DNA from: CALAED01 sp036378315
GTDB taxonomy: Bacteria; Actinomycetota; Actinomycetes; Streptosporangiales; Streptosporangiaceae
Assembly (NCBI GenBank): GCA_036378315.1
Contig: DASUWU010000046.1
Location: forward strand, 3,171-67,170
Direction: 5' to 3'
Length of the DNA stretch: 64,000 bases
The position numbers were made by a program, and so were the translations under genes. The notes beneath the pieces were generated by a model. The model did no database searches. It saw nothing but the letters and a program-made list of their open reading frames with translations, and was not told where the DNA came from. Below are positions 51,350 through 59,536 of the stretch, in pieces (the first letter of the stretch is position 1; every line of letters begins with the position of its first letter).

Positions 51350-52468
51350 ATGGGCGCTTCGGCGGTGCTCATGGGCAGCGAACCGGCACCGGACGAGACG
51401 GCGCGGGCCCCCGCGGGCGGCTCGGTGGGTGGCTCGGCGGGTGCCTCAACAGGTGGCTCGGCGGGTGGCCCGATGGGGGCCTCGGCGGGCGACGAGATCC
51501 CGCTGCCGTACCCGCAGGTGATCCGCACGGACGATCCGGACGACGCGCGGGTGCGGACCCAGGAGTTCCTCAGCTGCTCCCACCGGATGCGGCTGCTGGA
51601 CCGCGAGCGCGAGTTCCTCGCCCGGGTGCAGTACCGCTCGCTCGGCGGTCTCGGCCTGATGACGTCGGTGTACGGCACGTCCGTGGAGATCGGATGCTCG
51701 CCGCCGATCCCGCTGATGACCGTCAACTTCGTCTTCGGCGGGTCGATGGCGATCGCCGACGGTGGCAGCGAGACCATCGCCGACGACGGCACCGCGGCCG
51801 CGTTCTGCTTCCACGAGGACCTTGCCATGCGCTGGACGCCGGGACTCAGGCAGCTGATGCTCACGATCGACAAGCCGCTCATGGAGCGCTACCTGCAGAA
51901 CCTGCTGAACGAGCCGCTGCACGAGCCGCTGCGGCTGCACCCGCGCATCGCCCTGGACGGCACCAGCGGCCAGGGCATCGTCGCCGCCGTCCGGACGCTC
52001 CACCGGGCGCTCGAACGGTGCGGCAAGGCCGGGCCGCCGCCGCTGCTCGCCGCCGAGGTGGAGCACGGCATCCTGTCCGCGCTGCTGCTCGGCCACCGGC
52101 ACAACTACACGGACGCCATCTTCTCCGCCAGGGCGCTGCCCGCCCCACGGGTCGTCCGGCGGGTCGTCGAGCTGATCGACTCCGCGCCGCAGACCGCGTT
52201 CACCGTGGCCGACCTCGCCCGCTGCGCCGGGGTCAGCGAACGGTCCCTGCACGCCGCGTTCCGCCGCCAGCTCGGCACGTCACCCATGGCCTACCTGCGG
52301 CGCCGCCGCCTCGAACAGGCCCACGACGAGCTGCTCCGCATCGACGCCACGGCTGGGGTCAAGGTCACGGACGTGGCGCTGCGCCACGGGTTCGCGCACG
52401 CCGGCCGGTTCGCCGCCGCCTACCGCGCCCGCTTCGGCGAACCGCCGTCGGCCACGCTGCGCCGCTGA
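51350..52468 (+). CDS. AraC-family transcriptional regulator
   Basis: A 372-aa regulator. The first 40 residues are a Gly/Ser/Ala repeat (GGSVGGSAGASTGGSAGG) encoded by degenerate DNA repeats. An AraC-binding-2-like beta domain follows (about 60-230), and the C-terminal two helix-turn-helix units include FTVADLARCAGVSERSLHAAF and RRRRLEQAHDELLR then HGFAHAGRFAAAYRARFGEPP. The ATG at 51350 has GGAGG upstream, though an earlier GTG at 51293 is possible. It is divergent from the hydrolase/luciferase-like genes, and cyanase follows on its strand. Confidence 0.85.
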   Translation: MGASAVLMGSEPAPDETARAPAGGSVGGSAGASTGGSAGGPMGASAGDEIPLPYPQVIRTDDPDDARVRTQEFLSCSHRMRLLDREREFLARVQYRSLGGLGLMTSVYGTSVEIGCSPPIPLMTVNFVFGGSMAIADGGSETIADDGTAAAFCFHEDLAMRWTPGLRQLMLTIDKPLMERYLQNLLNEPLHEPLRLHPRIALDGTSGQGIVAAVRTLHRALERCGKAGPPPLLAAEVEHGILSALLLGHRHNYTDAIFSARALPAPRVVRRVVELIDSAPQTAFTVADLARCAGVSERSLHAAFRRQLGTSPMAYLRRRRLEQAHDELLRIDATAGVKVTDVALRHGFAHAGRFAAAYRARFGEPPSATLRR

Positions 52469-52536
52469 CGTCTCGAAATGCCGGCGGACGACCTGCGAGG
52501 AGGGAACATAGCGATGAACCCGGTGAGGAGGACGCG

Positions 52537-52995
52537 ATGACGAAGGACGCGATGATGACCAAGAAGGAGGCGGCGGAGGCCGTCCGCGCGGCGAAGGCCC
52601 GCCTCGGGGTGACGTGGGCCCAGCTCGCCGAGGCGGTCGGCCGGCCGGTGGCATGGACGACGTCCGCACTGCTCGGCCAGCAGCCGATGACCGACGAGCA
52701 GGCCCGGGCCGCCGCCTCGCTGCTGGATCTCGGCGAGGACGTCCAGGAGGCGTTGCGGCTGCAGCCGACCCGCGGCGCGCTGGAGACCGCGGTGCCGAAG
52801 GACCCGACGATCTACCGCTTCTACGAGGTGCTTCAGGTGTACGGGCCGACGATCAAGGAGCTGATCCACGAGGAGTTCGGCGACGGCATCATGAGCGCCA
52901 TCAACTTCCGCCTCGACGTCGCGCGGGTCGCCGACCCGGCGGGCGACCGGGTCGTGGTGACGCTGGACGGCAAGTTCCTGCGCTACGACTGGTAG
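52537..52995 (+). CDS. cynS: Cyanate hydratase (cyanase)
   Basis: A 152-aa cyanase that converts cyanate and bicarbonate to ammonia and CO2. Catalytic residues align with E. coli R96, E99 and S122: here R94 and E97 in I-Y-R-F-Y-E-V and S120 in F-G-D-G-I-M-S-A-I-N. The N-terminal 85 residues form a helical, HTH-like domain (TWAQLAEAVGRPVAWTTSALLG). The decamer-forming C-terminal sheet ends with FLRYDW. A GGAGGA site precedes the ATG. It may be co-transcribed with the AraC gene 68 bases upstream. No cyanate transporter or carbonic anhydrase is adjacent. Confidence 0.95.
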   Translation: MTKDAMMTKKEAAEAVRAAKARLGVTWAQLAEAVGRPVAWTTSALLGQQPMTDEQARAAASLLDLGEDVQEALRLQPTRGALETAVPKDPTIYRFYEVLQVYGPTIKELIHEEFGDGIMSAINFRLDVARVADPAGDRVVVTLDGKFLRYDW

Positions 52996-53020
52996 CCCGG
53001 GCGCCCGCGATGACCGGACC

Positions 53021-53049
53021 TTGACCATAGTCAGGCGGCTGCCTACTTT
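53021..53049 (+). promoter_or_regulatory. Sigma-70-like promoter of the carboxylesterase gene
   Basis: TTGACC (53021-53026) and TACTTT (53044-53049) are 17 bases apart, 51 bases before the esterase ATG. The -35 overlaps a small symmetric element, TGAC-CATA-GTCA, which could bind a regulator. Confidence 0.6.
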
Positions 53050-53099
53050 TGGGTGGTTCGGGGCTCGCGAGCTCAGCCGATCGAGCGGAATGAGGCGCC

Positions 53100-54761
53100 A
53101 TGCGACCTCGTCGTTCAGGACCTCGTCGTTCAGGACCTCGTCGTTCAGGATTTCGTCGTTCAGTCCGGGTGCCATCAGTCCGGGTGCTGTCGATCATCGG
53201 TTCGGTGGCACTCGCGGTCTCGCTGGCGGCGGCCATGCCGGCGCGTGCGTCCGGCGGTGGTCCGGTCGTCCGCACGGAGAACGGCGCGTTGCGCGGGCAG
53301 CGGGCCGGCGGCGTCGACAGCTTCCTCGGCGTGCCGTACGCCGCGCCGCCCGTCGGGGCGCTGCGGTGGCGGGCCCCTGGCCCGGCGCCCGCGTGGCGGG
53401 GGGTGCGGGACGCGGTCGCGTACGGCAACCGGTGCGCGGCGCTGGCGAGCACGAACGGGCCCGAGTCCGACACCGAGGACTGCCTGTATCTCAACGTCCA
53501 GCGGCCGGCCACGGCCCGGCCCGGCGACCGGCTGCCGGTCTTCTTCTGGATCCACGGCGGCGGCCTGGTCAACGGCAGCTCCAACCAGCACGACGCCGGG
53601 CTCATCGTGCGGAACACCGGCGTGGTCGTGGTGACGATCAACTACCGGCTGGGCGTGTTCGGGTTCCTCGCCCATCCGGCGCTCACCGCCGAGCCCGGCG
53701 CAACGGGCGAGTCGGGCGACTACGGGTTCATGGACCAGCAGGCGGCGCTGCGCTGGGTGCACCGCAACATCGGCGCCTTCGGCGGCGACCCCCGGCAGGT
53801 GACGATCGGCGGGGAGTCGGCGGGCGGCTGGTCCACCTGCGGGCACCTCACGGCGCCGGGGTCCAAGGGCCTGTTCAGCCGCGCCATCATCGAGAGCGGG
53901 TCGTGCGCGAGCCGGACGCTGAGCGCGGCCGAGGCGACCGGGACCGACATCGCGGCGGCGGCAGGATGCGCGGACGCCGCGACCGCGGCGCCCTGCCTGC
54001 GCGGCAAGAGCACGAAGGATCTCCTCACCGCCGCGTCGAGCCAGGGGTCCTTCCTGCTGGTGCACGGCGGGCCGACGCTGCCGGTGGCGCCGGACGCCGC
54101 CGTACGGGCGGGCGACTTCGCCAGGGTGCCGGTCATGATCGGCGCGAACCGCGACGAGGGCCGCACCTTCTCGCAGGGCTTCATCGGCCAGACGCGGGAG
54201 CAGTACGAGGGTTTCGTCCGGTCGACGTTCGGCGCGAACGCCGACGCCGTCCTCGCCCGCTACCCGTGGCCGGCGACCGCCGACGCCTTCACGCCGGCGT
54301 ACCTCGCCGGCGCGATCCTCACCGACTCGGGCCTGGTCGCCCAGATCGGCGGCTGCACCAACCGCGGGTTGACGCGGGCGCTCGCCGGCGCCGTCCCGAC
54401 GTACGCCTACCAGTTCGACCACCGGACGGGCCCCGGGCTCTCGCCCAACCCGGCGGGATACGTGTGGGGCGCCGGGCACGCGGCCGAGCTGGCCTACCTG
54501 TGGCCGAGCTTCGACAACGGCACCCCGATCGCGCCGACGTTCAACGCGGCCGAGCGGCGGCTGGCCCTCGACATGGTCCACTACTGGGGTTCGTTCGTCC
54601 GCGCCGGGCGGCCGGCCGCGACCGGGTCGGCGGCGTGGGCTCGCTACGACCGGACCGGGCGGGTGCTGTCGCTGCGCGCCGGCGGCCGGTCCACCCTCAT
54701 CTCCGACGCGCGGCTCGCCGCCGAGCACCAGTGCGCCTTCTGGGACGCCCTGTCGCGGTGA
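53100..54761 (+). CDS. Secreted type-B carboxylesterase
   Basis: A 553-aa esterase of the carboxylesterase/para-nitrobenzyl esterase family. The catalytic Ser is in G-E-S-A-G-G (near residue 240), the Glu in GANRDEGRTF (near 350) and the His in GAGHAAELAYLW (near 462); the oxyanion motif is WIHGGGLVNGS. A Sec signal (VLSIIGSVALAVSLAAAMPARA in part, cleavage after A-R-A) directs export. The n-region is unusual: about 20 residues of repeated R-R-S-G-P/F, produced by a 15-bp tandem DNA repeat. Cys pairs are consistent with extracellular folding. A promoter-like sequence precedes it. The natural ester substrate is unknown. Confidence 0.9.
   Translation: MRPRRSGPRRSGPRRSGFRRSVRVPSVRVLSIIGSVALAVSLAAAMPARASGGGPVVRTENGALRGQRAGGVDSFLGVPYAAPPVGALRWRAPGPAPAWRGVRDAVAYGNRCAALASTNGPESDTEDCLYLNVQRPATARPGDRLPVFFWIHGGGLVNGSSNQHDAGLIVRNTGVVVVTINYRLGVFGFLAHPALTAEPGATGESGDYGFMDQQAALRWVHRNIGAFGGDPRQVTIGGESAGGWSTCGHLTAPGSKGLFSRAIIESGSCASRTLSAAEATGTDIAAAAGCADAATAAPCLRGKSTKDLLTAASSQGSFLLVHGGPTLPVAPDAAVRAGDFARVPVMIGANRDEGRTFSQGFIGQTREQYEGFVRSTFGANADAVLARYPWPATADAFTPAYLAGAILTDSGLVAQIGGCTNRGLTRALAGAVPTYAYQFDHRTGPGLSPNPAGYVWGAGHAAELAYLWPSFDNGTPIAPTFNAAERRLALDMVHYWGSFVRAGRPAATGSAAWARYDRTGRVLSLRAGGRSTLISDARLAAEHQCAFWDALSR
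53106..53165 (+). repeat. 15-bp tandem repeats in the signal peptide of the carboxylesterase
   Basis: CCTCGTCGTTCAGGA is repeated exactly at 53106-53120, 53121-53135 and 53136-53150; a fourth altered unit follows to 53165. Each unit adds five residues (P-R-R-S-G) to the positively charged n-region, so copy number changes would stay in frame. Confidence 0.9.
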
Positions 54762-54800
54762 GCGCCGCCGGAACCCGACGGTTCGCGCCGCCGCCGGGCG

Positions 54801-55121
54801 TCAGGCGTGGAAGCTCTCGACCCTGCTGTAGTGGAAGCCTTGGGTGCTCTTGCAGGCCGGACAGGTGTGGTCTTCCAGTGAGATCGAGACCGGCCAGCCA
54901 CGCTCCCATATCGTCTGGGCCCGGCAAGAGATTTCGACCATACAGTTCGCGCAATTGGCGACGATGCCGAATTTCGCCGCCTTGCGCACATGGTGGTTGG
55001 GATCGGTGAGGTGGTTGGCGAACGTCCGATGGTTTTCGGTGCCGGCCAACCCGGCCTTGCAGGCATTGAGAAGATCGGTCAGATCCGCCTTGAGAACGTC
55101 CGCGTCGAAATGTAAGGGCAT
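54801..55121 (-). CDS. Small zinc-ribbon-like protein, unknown function
   Basis: A 106-aa protein with two CxxC pairs: C-A-N-C near residue 57 and C-P-A-C near residue 87, with another Cys between (ISCRA), a pattern suggestive of a small zinc-binding fold. The N-terminal half is helical (VLKADLTDLLNACKAGLAG) with a histidine-rich part (DPNHHVRKAAK). No known family is recognised. The start ATG has no strong ribosome-binding site. Located between the esterase and a methyltransferase relic, a region of small and broken genes. Confidence 0.6.
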   Translation of the reverse strand: MPLHFDADVLKADLTDLLNACKAGLAGTENHRTFANHLTDPNHHVRKAAKFGIVANCANCMVEISCRAQTIWERGWPVSISLEDHTCPACKSTQGFHYSRVESFHA

Positions 55122-55308
55122 CCGCAGGCCGCCTATCTACTCCAAGGGATCACCATCCAGGATCCATTGCGTTCTGTAATCATGCGGCACCAGAGTTTTC
55201 GAAGCAATACGGCTATTGGGGGTTGACCGCGCCTCCAAGGCGCGGCGACGGGCTGGCGCGGCAGGAAAGCGCCCGCGCGGCGGGTTGCCGTTTTCCCCGC
55301 CGCGGAGG

Positions 55309-55565
55309 TCACGGTTTGCGGGCGACGCCGGCCACATGGCGCGCGGCTCGCCGGCGGGCGGATCGCCCGGGGCGCCACAGCGCCGTGGGGACGATGCCAG
55401 GGGCGAGCAGCTCCCAGCCGTCGAAGTACCGCGCGACAGGGTCAGCGGAATAGTGAGCGGACCAGCGAAATAGTTGTCCTTGCCGCCCAGCCAGTAGTCG
55501 TAGATGCCTGCTATGCGCGGGACGTTGGTGTTGAGATCGACCGGCGGCCGGTCGGCCGTCGCCAC
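55309..55565 (-). pseudogene. Relic of a DUF574 SAM methyltransferase (internal deletion plus frame change)
   Basis: Reading from a GTG at 55565, the first frame gives VDLNTNVPRIAGIYDYWLGG then K-D-N-Y-F-A, the conserved N-terminus of DUF574 methyltransferases. After about 35 residues the similarity continues in another frame as DPVARYFDGWELLAPGIVPT and A-L-W-R-P, ending V-A-G-V-A-R-K-P and stop at 55309, which is the family's C-terminus. About 200 central residues, including the SAM-binding loop, are missing and the two parts are out of frame near 55448-55460. An intact paralogue is at 29959-30795. It cannot make an active enzyme. Confidence 0.85.
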
Positions 55566-55622
55566 ATCGAGTCCTTCCGTCCCTGGCCCTACGGGAACGG
55601 CCCTCGGGCTCCAAGCCAAAGG

Positions 55623-56624
55623 CTAGACGCGCTCCGGGTCGCTGTCGGCTGCGGCGCCGGTCGCGGCGCTGGTTGCGGCGTTGCGGAGGAGGAGCTCGCC
55701 CGTACGGCGCAGCCTGTCGCGCAGCTCGGCGGGCTGGACGACGTGAAAGTCGGCGCCAACGGCGGCCAGCGTCCAGACGGGCCAGTCCAGCGAGTCGACG
55801 CTCATCAGCAGCCGGCAGGACCGCTCGCCGAGCGGCTCGACCACGCCCCACCGCGACACGACGCGGCGTACGTCGGCGGCCGCGGCAGCCACCTCGACGA
55901 CGACCTCGTACCTGGCCGGCATCGAGGCGATCCGGTCGCGCACGAACGCCGCGGCGTCGCCGCCGGGCAGCTCGCGCGGCCGGAAGCGCGCGCCGGTCGG
56001 GCGCGGCTCGGCGAGCCGGTCGATCCGGAACGTGCGCCACCCGTGGCGTTCTGCGTCCCACGCGACGAGGTACCAGCGGCGGCCGAGCGACACCAGCCGG
56101 TGCGGCTCGACCAGCCGCGTCGTCTCGCGCCCGTCCCGCGCGGTGTAGCCGAACCGCAGCCGCTCGTCGTCGCGGCAGGCCTGGGCGATCACCGTCAGCG
56201 CGCCGGCGTCGACGGTCGGCCCGCCGCCCCAGAACGCGGGCACCGTGTAGGCCTGCAGCGCGTCGACCCGGCGGCGCAGCCGGGGCGGCATCACCTGCGT
56301 GACCTTGGTCAGCGCGCGTACGGAGGTCTCCTCGATGCCGTCGACGGCGCCGGCTGCCGCGGTGCGCAGGCCCACCGCGATGGCCACCGCCTCCTCGTCG
56401 TCGAGCAGCAGCGGCGGCATCGCGGCGCCCGACTGCAACTGGTAGCCGCCCGCGACGCCGCGGCTGGCGCTGACCGGATACCCCAGCTCGCGCAGGCGGT
56501 CGACGTCGCGGCGCAGCGTCCGCGCGCTGACCTCGAGCCGGTCGGCCAGCTCGTGGCCGGGCCAGAACCGGTGGGTCTGCAGCAACGACAGCAGCCGGAG
56601 CATCCGGGCACTCGTGTTCGTCAT
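55623..56624 (-). CDS. HTH-WYL-domain transcriptional regulator
   Basis: A 333-aa regulator. An N-terminal winged helix of DeoR type (HRFWPGHELADRLEVSARTL, residues about 17-36) is followed by the WYL core: VEPHRLVSLGRRWYLVAWD near residue 165 and a WCX C-terminal extension about 240-310. WYL domains sense nucleic-acid or small ligands. It is divergent from the ABC exporter gene with 63 bases between, so it likely regulates that exporter and itself. No clear palindrome was found in the gap. Confidence 0.88.
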   Translation of the reverse strand: MTNTSARMLRLLSLLQTHRFWPGHELADRLEVSARTLRRDVDRLRELGYPVSASRGVAGGYQLQSGAAMPPLLLDDEEAVAIAVGLRTAAAGAVDGIEETSVRALTKVTQVMPPRLRRRVDALQAYTVPAFWGGGPTVDAGALTVIAQACRDDERLRFGYTARDGRETTRLVEPHRLVSLGRRWYLVAWDAERHGWRTFRIDRLAEPRPTGARFRPRELPGGDAAAFVRDRIASMPARYEVVVEVAAAAADVRRVVSRWGVVEPLGERSCRLLMSVDSLDWPVWTLAAVGADFHVVQPAELRDRLRRTGELLLRNAATSAATGAAADSDPERV

Positions 56625-56687
56625 GAGTCCCAGATTCCTCTCAATTGCGGTCAGAAAGTGGCCGTTATCGATCCTAGCGTGGTGTCC

Positions 56688-57725
56688 ATGAACGCAACGA
56701 TGATCCGCGCACGCGGACTGACCAGGCACTTCACGGTGAAGAAGGAGACGGTCGAAGCCGTCCGCGATCTCGACCTGGACGTCAGGCCGGGGGAGATGGT
56801 GGCGCTGCTCGGCCCGAACGGCGCAGGAAAGTCGACCACCCTCCGTATGCTCACCACCCTGCTGCGGCCCACGGCGGGCACCGCCGAGGTGGCCGGGCAC
56901 GACATCGTGACCGATCCCCGCGCCGTACGCCGCCGGATCGGCTACATCGGCCAGGGCAACGGCGCCGGCCACAACCAGCGGGGCCGCGACGAGCTGGTCA
57001 GCCAGGGCCGGGCGTACGGGATGAGCACCGCCGCGGCGCGCGCCAGGGCCGCCGAGCTCATCTCGTCGCTCGACCTCGACGGCGTCGCCGACCGTGTCGT
57101 CTCCTCCCTGTCGGGCGGGCAGCGCCGGCGGTTGGACATCGCGATGGGGCTGATCCACGCCCCCGACCTGCTGTTCCTCGACGAGCCCTCCACCGGCCTC
57201 GACCCGCAGAACCGGGCGAACCTCCAGGACCACATCCGCCGGCTGCGCGCCGAGCACGGCACCACGATCGTGCTGACCACCCACTACCTGGACGAGGCCG
57301 ACCAGCTCGCCGAGCGGGTCATCGTGATCGACCACGGCAGGCTCATCGCCGACGACACCCCGGCGCGGCTCAAGGCCGACCACGCCGGCGACCGGATCTC
57401 CCTGACGTTCGACCGCGAGGACGAGGCGCGGCGGGCGGACGCGTACGCGGCCGGCATCGCCGAAAGCGCGCGGGTCGAGCGGCACGGCGCGAACCTCGTC
57501 CTGCGGGCCGCCGGCGGCACGCGGCTGGTGCCGAAGCTGCTGCGCGGGCTCGACGACGCCGGCATCGCGGTGGCCGCCGTCGAGGTGGCCAGGCCCACGC
57601 TCGACGACGTCTTCCTCAACCTGACCGGTCGCAGCCTCCGCGAGGACGGCGCCGCGCCCGGCGAGATCGCCCCGACCGACAAGACCGGCCGTCCAAACGC
57701 CCGCCAGGAGGAGTACGCCGCATGA
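56688..57725 (+). CDS. DrrA-like drug ABC exporter ATP-binding protein
   Basis: A 345-aa ATPase of the daunorubicin-resistance (DrrA) family. Walker A is G-P-N-G-A-G-K-S-T near residues 43-51, signature LSGGQRRRLDIAMGL near 143, Walker B LLFLDEPSTGLDP near 163 and the H-loop in TTHYLDEAD. A C-terminal DUF4162-like tail follows, with PTLDDVFLNLTG typical of the family. It ends with an ATGA overlap to the permease gene. Probable substrate: a hydrophobic or cationic drug-like compound. Its regulator is most likely the divergent WYL protein. Confidence 0.93.
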   Translation: MNATMIRARGLTRHFTVKKETVEAVRDLDLDVRPGEMVALLGPNGAGKSTTLRMLTTLLRPTAGTAEVAGHDIVTDPRAVRRRIGYIGQGNGAGHNQRGRDELVSQGRAYGMSTAAARARAAELISSLDLDGVADRVVSSLSGGQRRRLDIAMGLIHAPDLLFLDEPSTGLDPQNRANLQDHIRRLRAEHGTTIVLTTHYLDEADQLAERVIVIDHGRLIADDTPARLKADHAGDRISLTFDREDEARRADAYAAGIAESARVERHGANLVLRAAGGTRLVPKLLRGLDDAGIAVAAVEVARPTLDDVFLNLTGRSLREDGAAPGEIAPTDKTGRPNARQEEYAA

Positions 57726-58507
57726 GCACCACCATGGTCACCAACACCATCACGAACCCGATCACCGGCACGGTCACCGACACCGCCACTGTCTTCAGCC
57801 GCGAGCTGCGGCCGGTGCTGCGCAACCCGTTCTCCGTGATCTTCACGATCGTGCAGCCGCTGTTCTTCCTCGCGCTGTTCGCGCCGCTGCTGCCGGACAC
57901 GGTGGGCGGCGAGCCGGCCCTGCAGTGGTTCGTCCCCGGCATCATCGTGATGTCCTGCCTGTTCGGCACCTCGACGACCGGGGCCAACCTGCTGCTCGAG
58001 ATGCAGAGCGGGTCGCACGAGCGGATGCTGGTCTCGCCGCTCAGCCGGCCCGCGCTGATCGTGGGGCGGGCGCTGAAGGAGACCGCGCCGATGTTCGCGC
58101 AGACGGCCTTCATCGTGGCGGTGACCATCCCGTTCGGCTTCCACCTGCACCTCGCCGGAGCTGTCGTCGGCCTCCTGCTCCTCGCGGTCTTCTGCGTCGG
58201 CCTCGGCGCGATGTCGTACGCGCTGGCGCTGGCGTCGAAGAGCCAGGACTGGATGTTCTGGGCGATCCAGCAGACGCTGCTGTTCCCGCTGCTGCTGCTC
58301 GCCGGGATGCTGCTGCCCATCGACGGCGGGCCGGGCTGGCTGCGGTTCCTCGCGCGCCTCAACCCGCTGTCCTACATCGTCGACGCCGAACGCGCCATGT
58401 TCAGCGGCAGCGTGGTCTCCTCCACCGTCGGCGCGGGCGTGCTCGCCGCCGCGGCCGTGGCCGCCCTCGGCCTCTTCGTCGGCACCCGCATGATCCGCCG
58501 CGCCTGA
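57722..58507 (+). CDS. DrrB-like ABC-2 type exporter permease
   Basis: A 261-aa permease with six transmembrane helices. The N-terminal cytoplasmic part TVFSRELRPVLRNPFSVIFT precedes TM1, and the GSHERMLVSPLSRPALIVGR segment (about residues 99-118) is the ABC-2 coupling loop. The C-terminal segment LNPLSYIVDAERAMFSG is a family hallmark. It overlaps the ATPase gene by ATGA, forming one operon with it. A strong hairpin follows the stop. Confidence 0.92.
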   Translation: MSTTMVTNTITNPITGTVTDTATVFSRELRPVLRNPFSVIFTIVQPLFFLALFAPLLPDTVGGEPALQWFVPGIIVMSCLFGTSTTGANLLLEMQSGSHERMLVSPLSRPALIVGRALKETAPMFAQTAFIVAVTIPFGFHLHLAGAVVGLLLLAVFCVGLGAMSYALALASKSQDWMFWAIQQTLLFPLLLLAGMLLPIDGGPGWLRFLARLNPLSYIVDAERAMFSGSVVSSTVGAGVLAAAAVAALGLFVGTRMIRRA

Positions 58508-58550
58508 ACGGACACTCAGGCATCCCCGTGCTTCGGGGCCCGGCCGTCGG

Positions 58551-58584
58551 GGTGTCTCCCCGCTCCCCGGGGCGGGGGGACACC
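58551..58584 (+). terminator. Hairpin terminator after the DrrAB-like operon
   Basis: Arms GGTGTCTCCCCGC (58551-58563) and GCGGGGGGACACC (58572-58584) form a 13-bp stem with one wobble. It separates the exporter operon from the toxin-antitoxin genes. A smaller hairpin precedes it. Confidence 0.7.
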
Positions 58585-58626
58585 GCGCATGGTGTCACGC
58601 ACGTCCAAGGATGGCTAGCTAGAATT

Positions 58627-58923
58627 ATGGCTATGGAGACTTTGCCGATCACCGAGGCCAAGAACCGGTTCACCGAGCTTGCCGATCGCGCCGCCGCCGA
58701 GCACGACCACTTCACCGTGACCCGTAACGGGCATCCGCATGTCATGGTCGTCTCCGTTGCCGAGTGGGATGAGCTGCAGGAGACCATCGCCGTGCTGTCC
58801 GATGCTCGGGCCCGCGCCGACCTGGCCGAGTCCGAGGAGGCCGCGCAGCGCGGTGACTTCACCACGGAAGAGGAGATGCAGGCGATACTCGACGCCAAAC
58901 TCGGTCGCCGGAATGCGCCGTGA
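58627..58923 (+). CDS. Phd/YefM-family antitoxin
   Basis: A 98-aa antitoxin. The N-terminal domain METLPITEAKNRFTELADRA with V-T-R-N-G-H-P-H-V-M-V-V-S is the Phd/YefM DNA-binding and dimerisation fold; the rest is a helical toxin-neutralising tail ending EEMQAILDAKL. Two ATGs (58627 and 58633) are possible starts and neither has a strong ribosome-binding site, so it might be leaderless or weakly translated. The stop overlaps the toxin's GTG start. Such antitoxins bind their own promoter with the toxin. Confidence 0.9.
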   Translation: MAMETLPITEAKNRFTELADRAAAEHDHFTVTRNGHPHVMVVSVAEWDELQETIAVLSDARARADLAESEEAAQRGDFTTEEEMQAILDAKLGRRNAP

Positions 58924-59192
58924 CCTCCCGATATTCCGTTCTGCTGACCCCTCCGGCCAGGCGGGCGCTCGCGGAGCAGCTGCCTCCCTCAGTGGCGGCT
59001 GCCGCGTGGGAGCTGATCTCCGGCGCCTTGGCGGACGATCCCTGGCGGGTCGGCAAGCCCCTGCACGAGCTATACGAGGGGCTGCATGCGGCCAGACGCG
59101 GCACCTACCGCGTCCTGTACAAGATCGACGAAGGTAAGCACGCGATAGAGATCCGCTCCATCCGCCACCGCGCGGACGCTTATCGCACCTGA
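58920..59192 (+). CDS. RelE/ParE-family toxin
   Basis: A 90-aa toxin of the RelE/ParE superfamily. The pattern YSVLLTPPARRAL near residue 5, then WRVGKPLHELYEGLHAARRG with YRVLYKIDEGKHAIEIRSIRHR near 60-81 in parts, is typical of RelE mRNA interferases. R and H residues near the C-terminus are the expected catalytic positions. Its GTG start overlaps the antitoxin stop codon by two bases (GTGA), typical of coupled type II pairs. It lies immediately upstream of a type I restriction locus, in a defence-like neighbourhood. Confidence 0.88.
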   Translation: MTSRYSVLLTPPARRALAEQLPPSVAAAAWELISGALADDPWRVGKPLHELYEGLHAARRGTYRVLYKIDEGKHAIEIRSIRHRADAYRT

Positions 59193-59536
59193 GCCGTGAT
59201 CCGTCCAGCCGGACGCGGCCTCGTCATCGCCCGGCGGCACCGATGGACCTCCTGATCGCTTACGTTCGGTCATGAATCAGCGGAAGACGGTGCAAAGGTG
59301 CCCGTCGTCGTTCCACAATGAACGGTGCGTGACCCGGCCGTCACCTGTCCCGTCCGGCGCCCGCCCCGTGCGGACGGTCCAGCATCGTGGCCGGCTGCGG
59401 TCATGCGCTTGAGCGCGGCGGCCCGCACCGCGAACCTAGAAGGCTTTGCGAAGTTTTGCGGCGTCGCCTGACGTACGCGCACGACGGGATGGGGATCCGA
59501 CGATGACCTGCGCTGAGGTGCCGGGGGGCGGGCACG
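59193..59536. other. Intergenic region between the toxin gene and hsdR
   Basis: Nothing gene-like supported in these 344 bases; open frames on the minus strand are shadows of hsdR. The promoter of the restriction operon should be here, but no clear -10/-35 pair was found. Confidence 0.4.
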
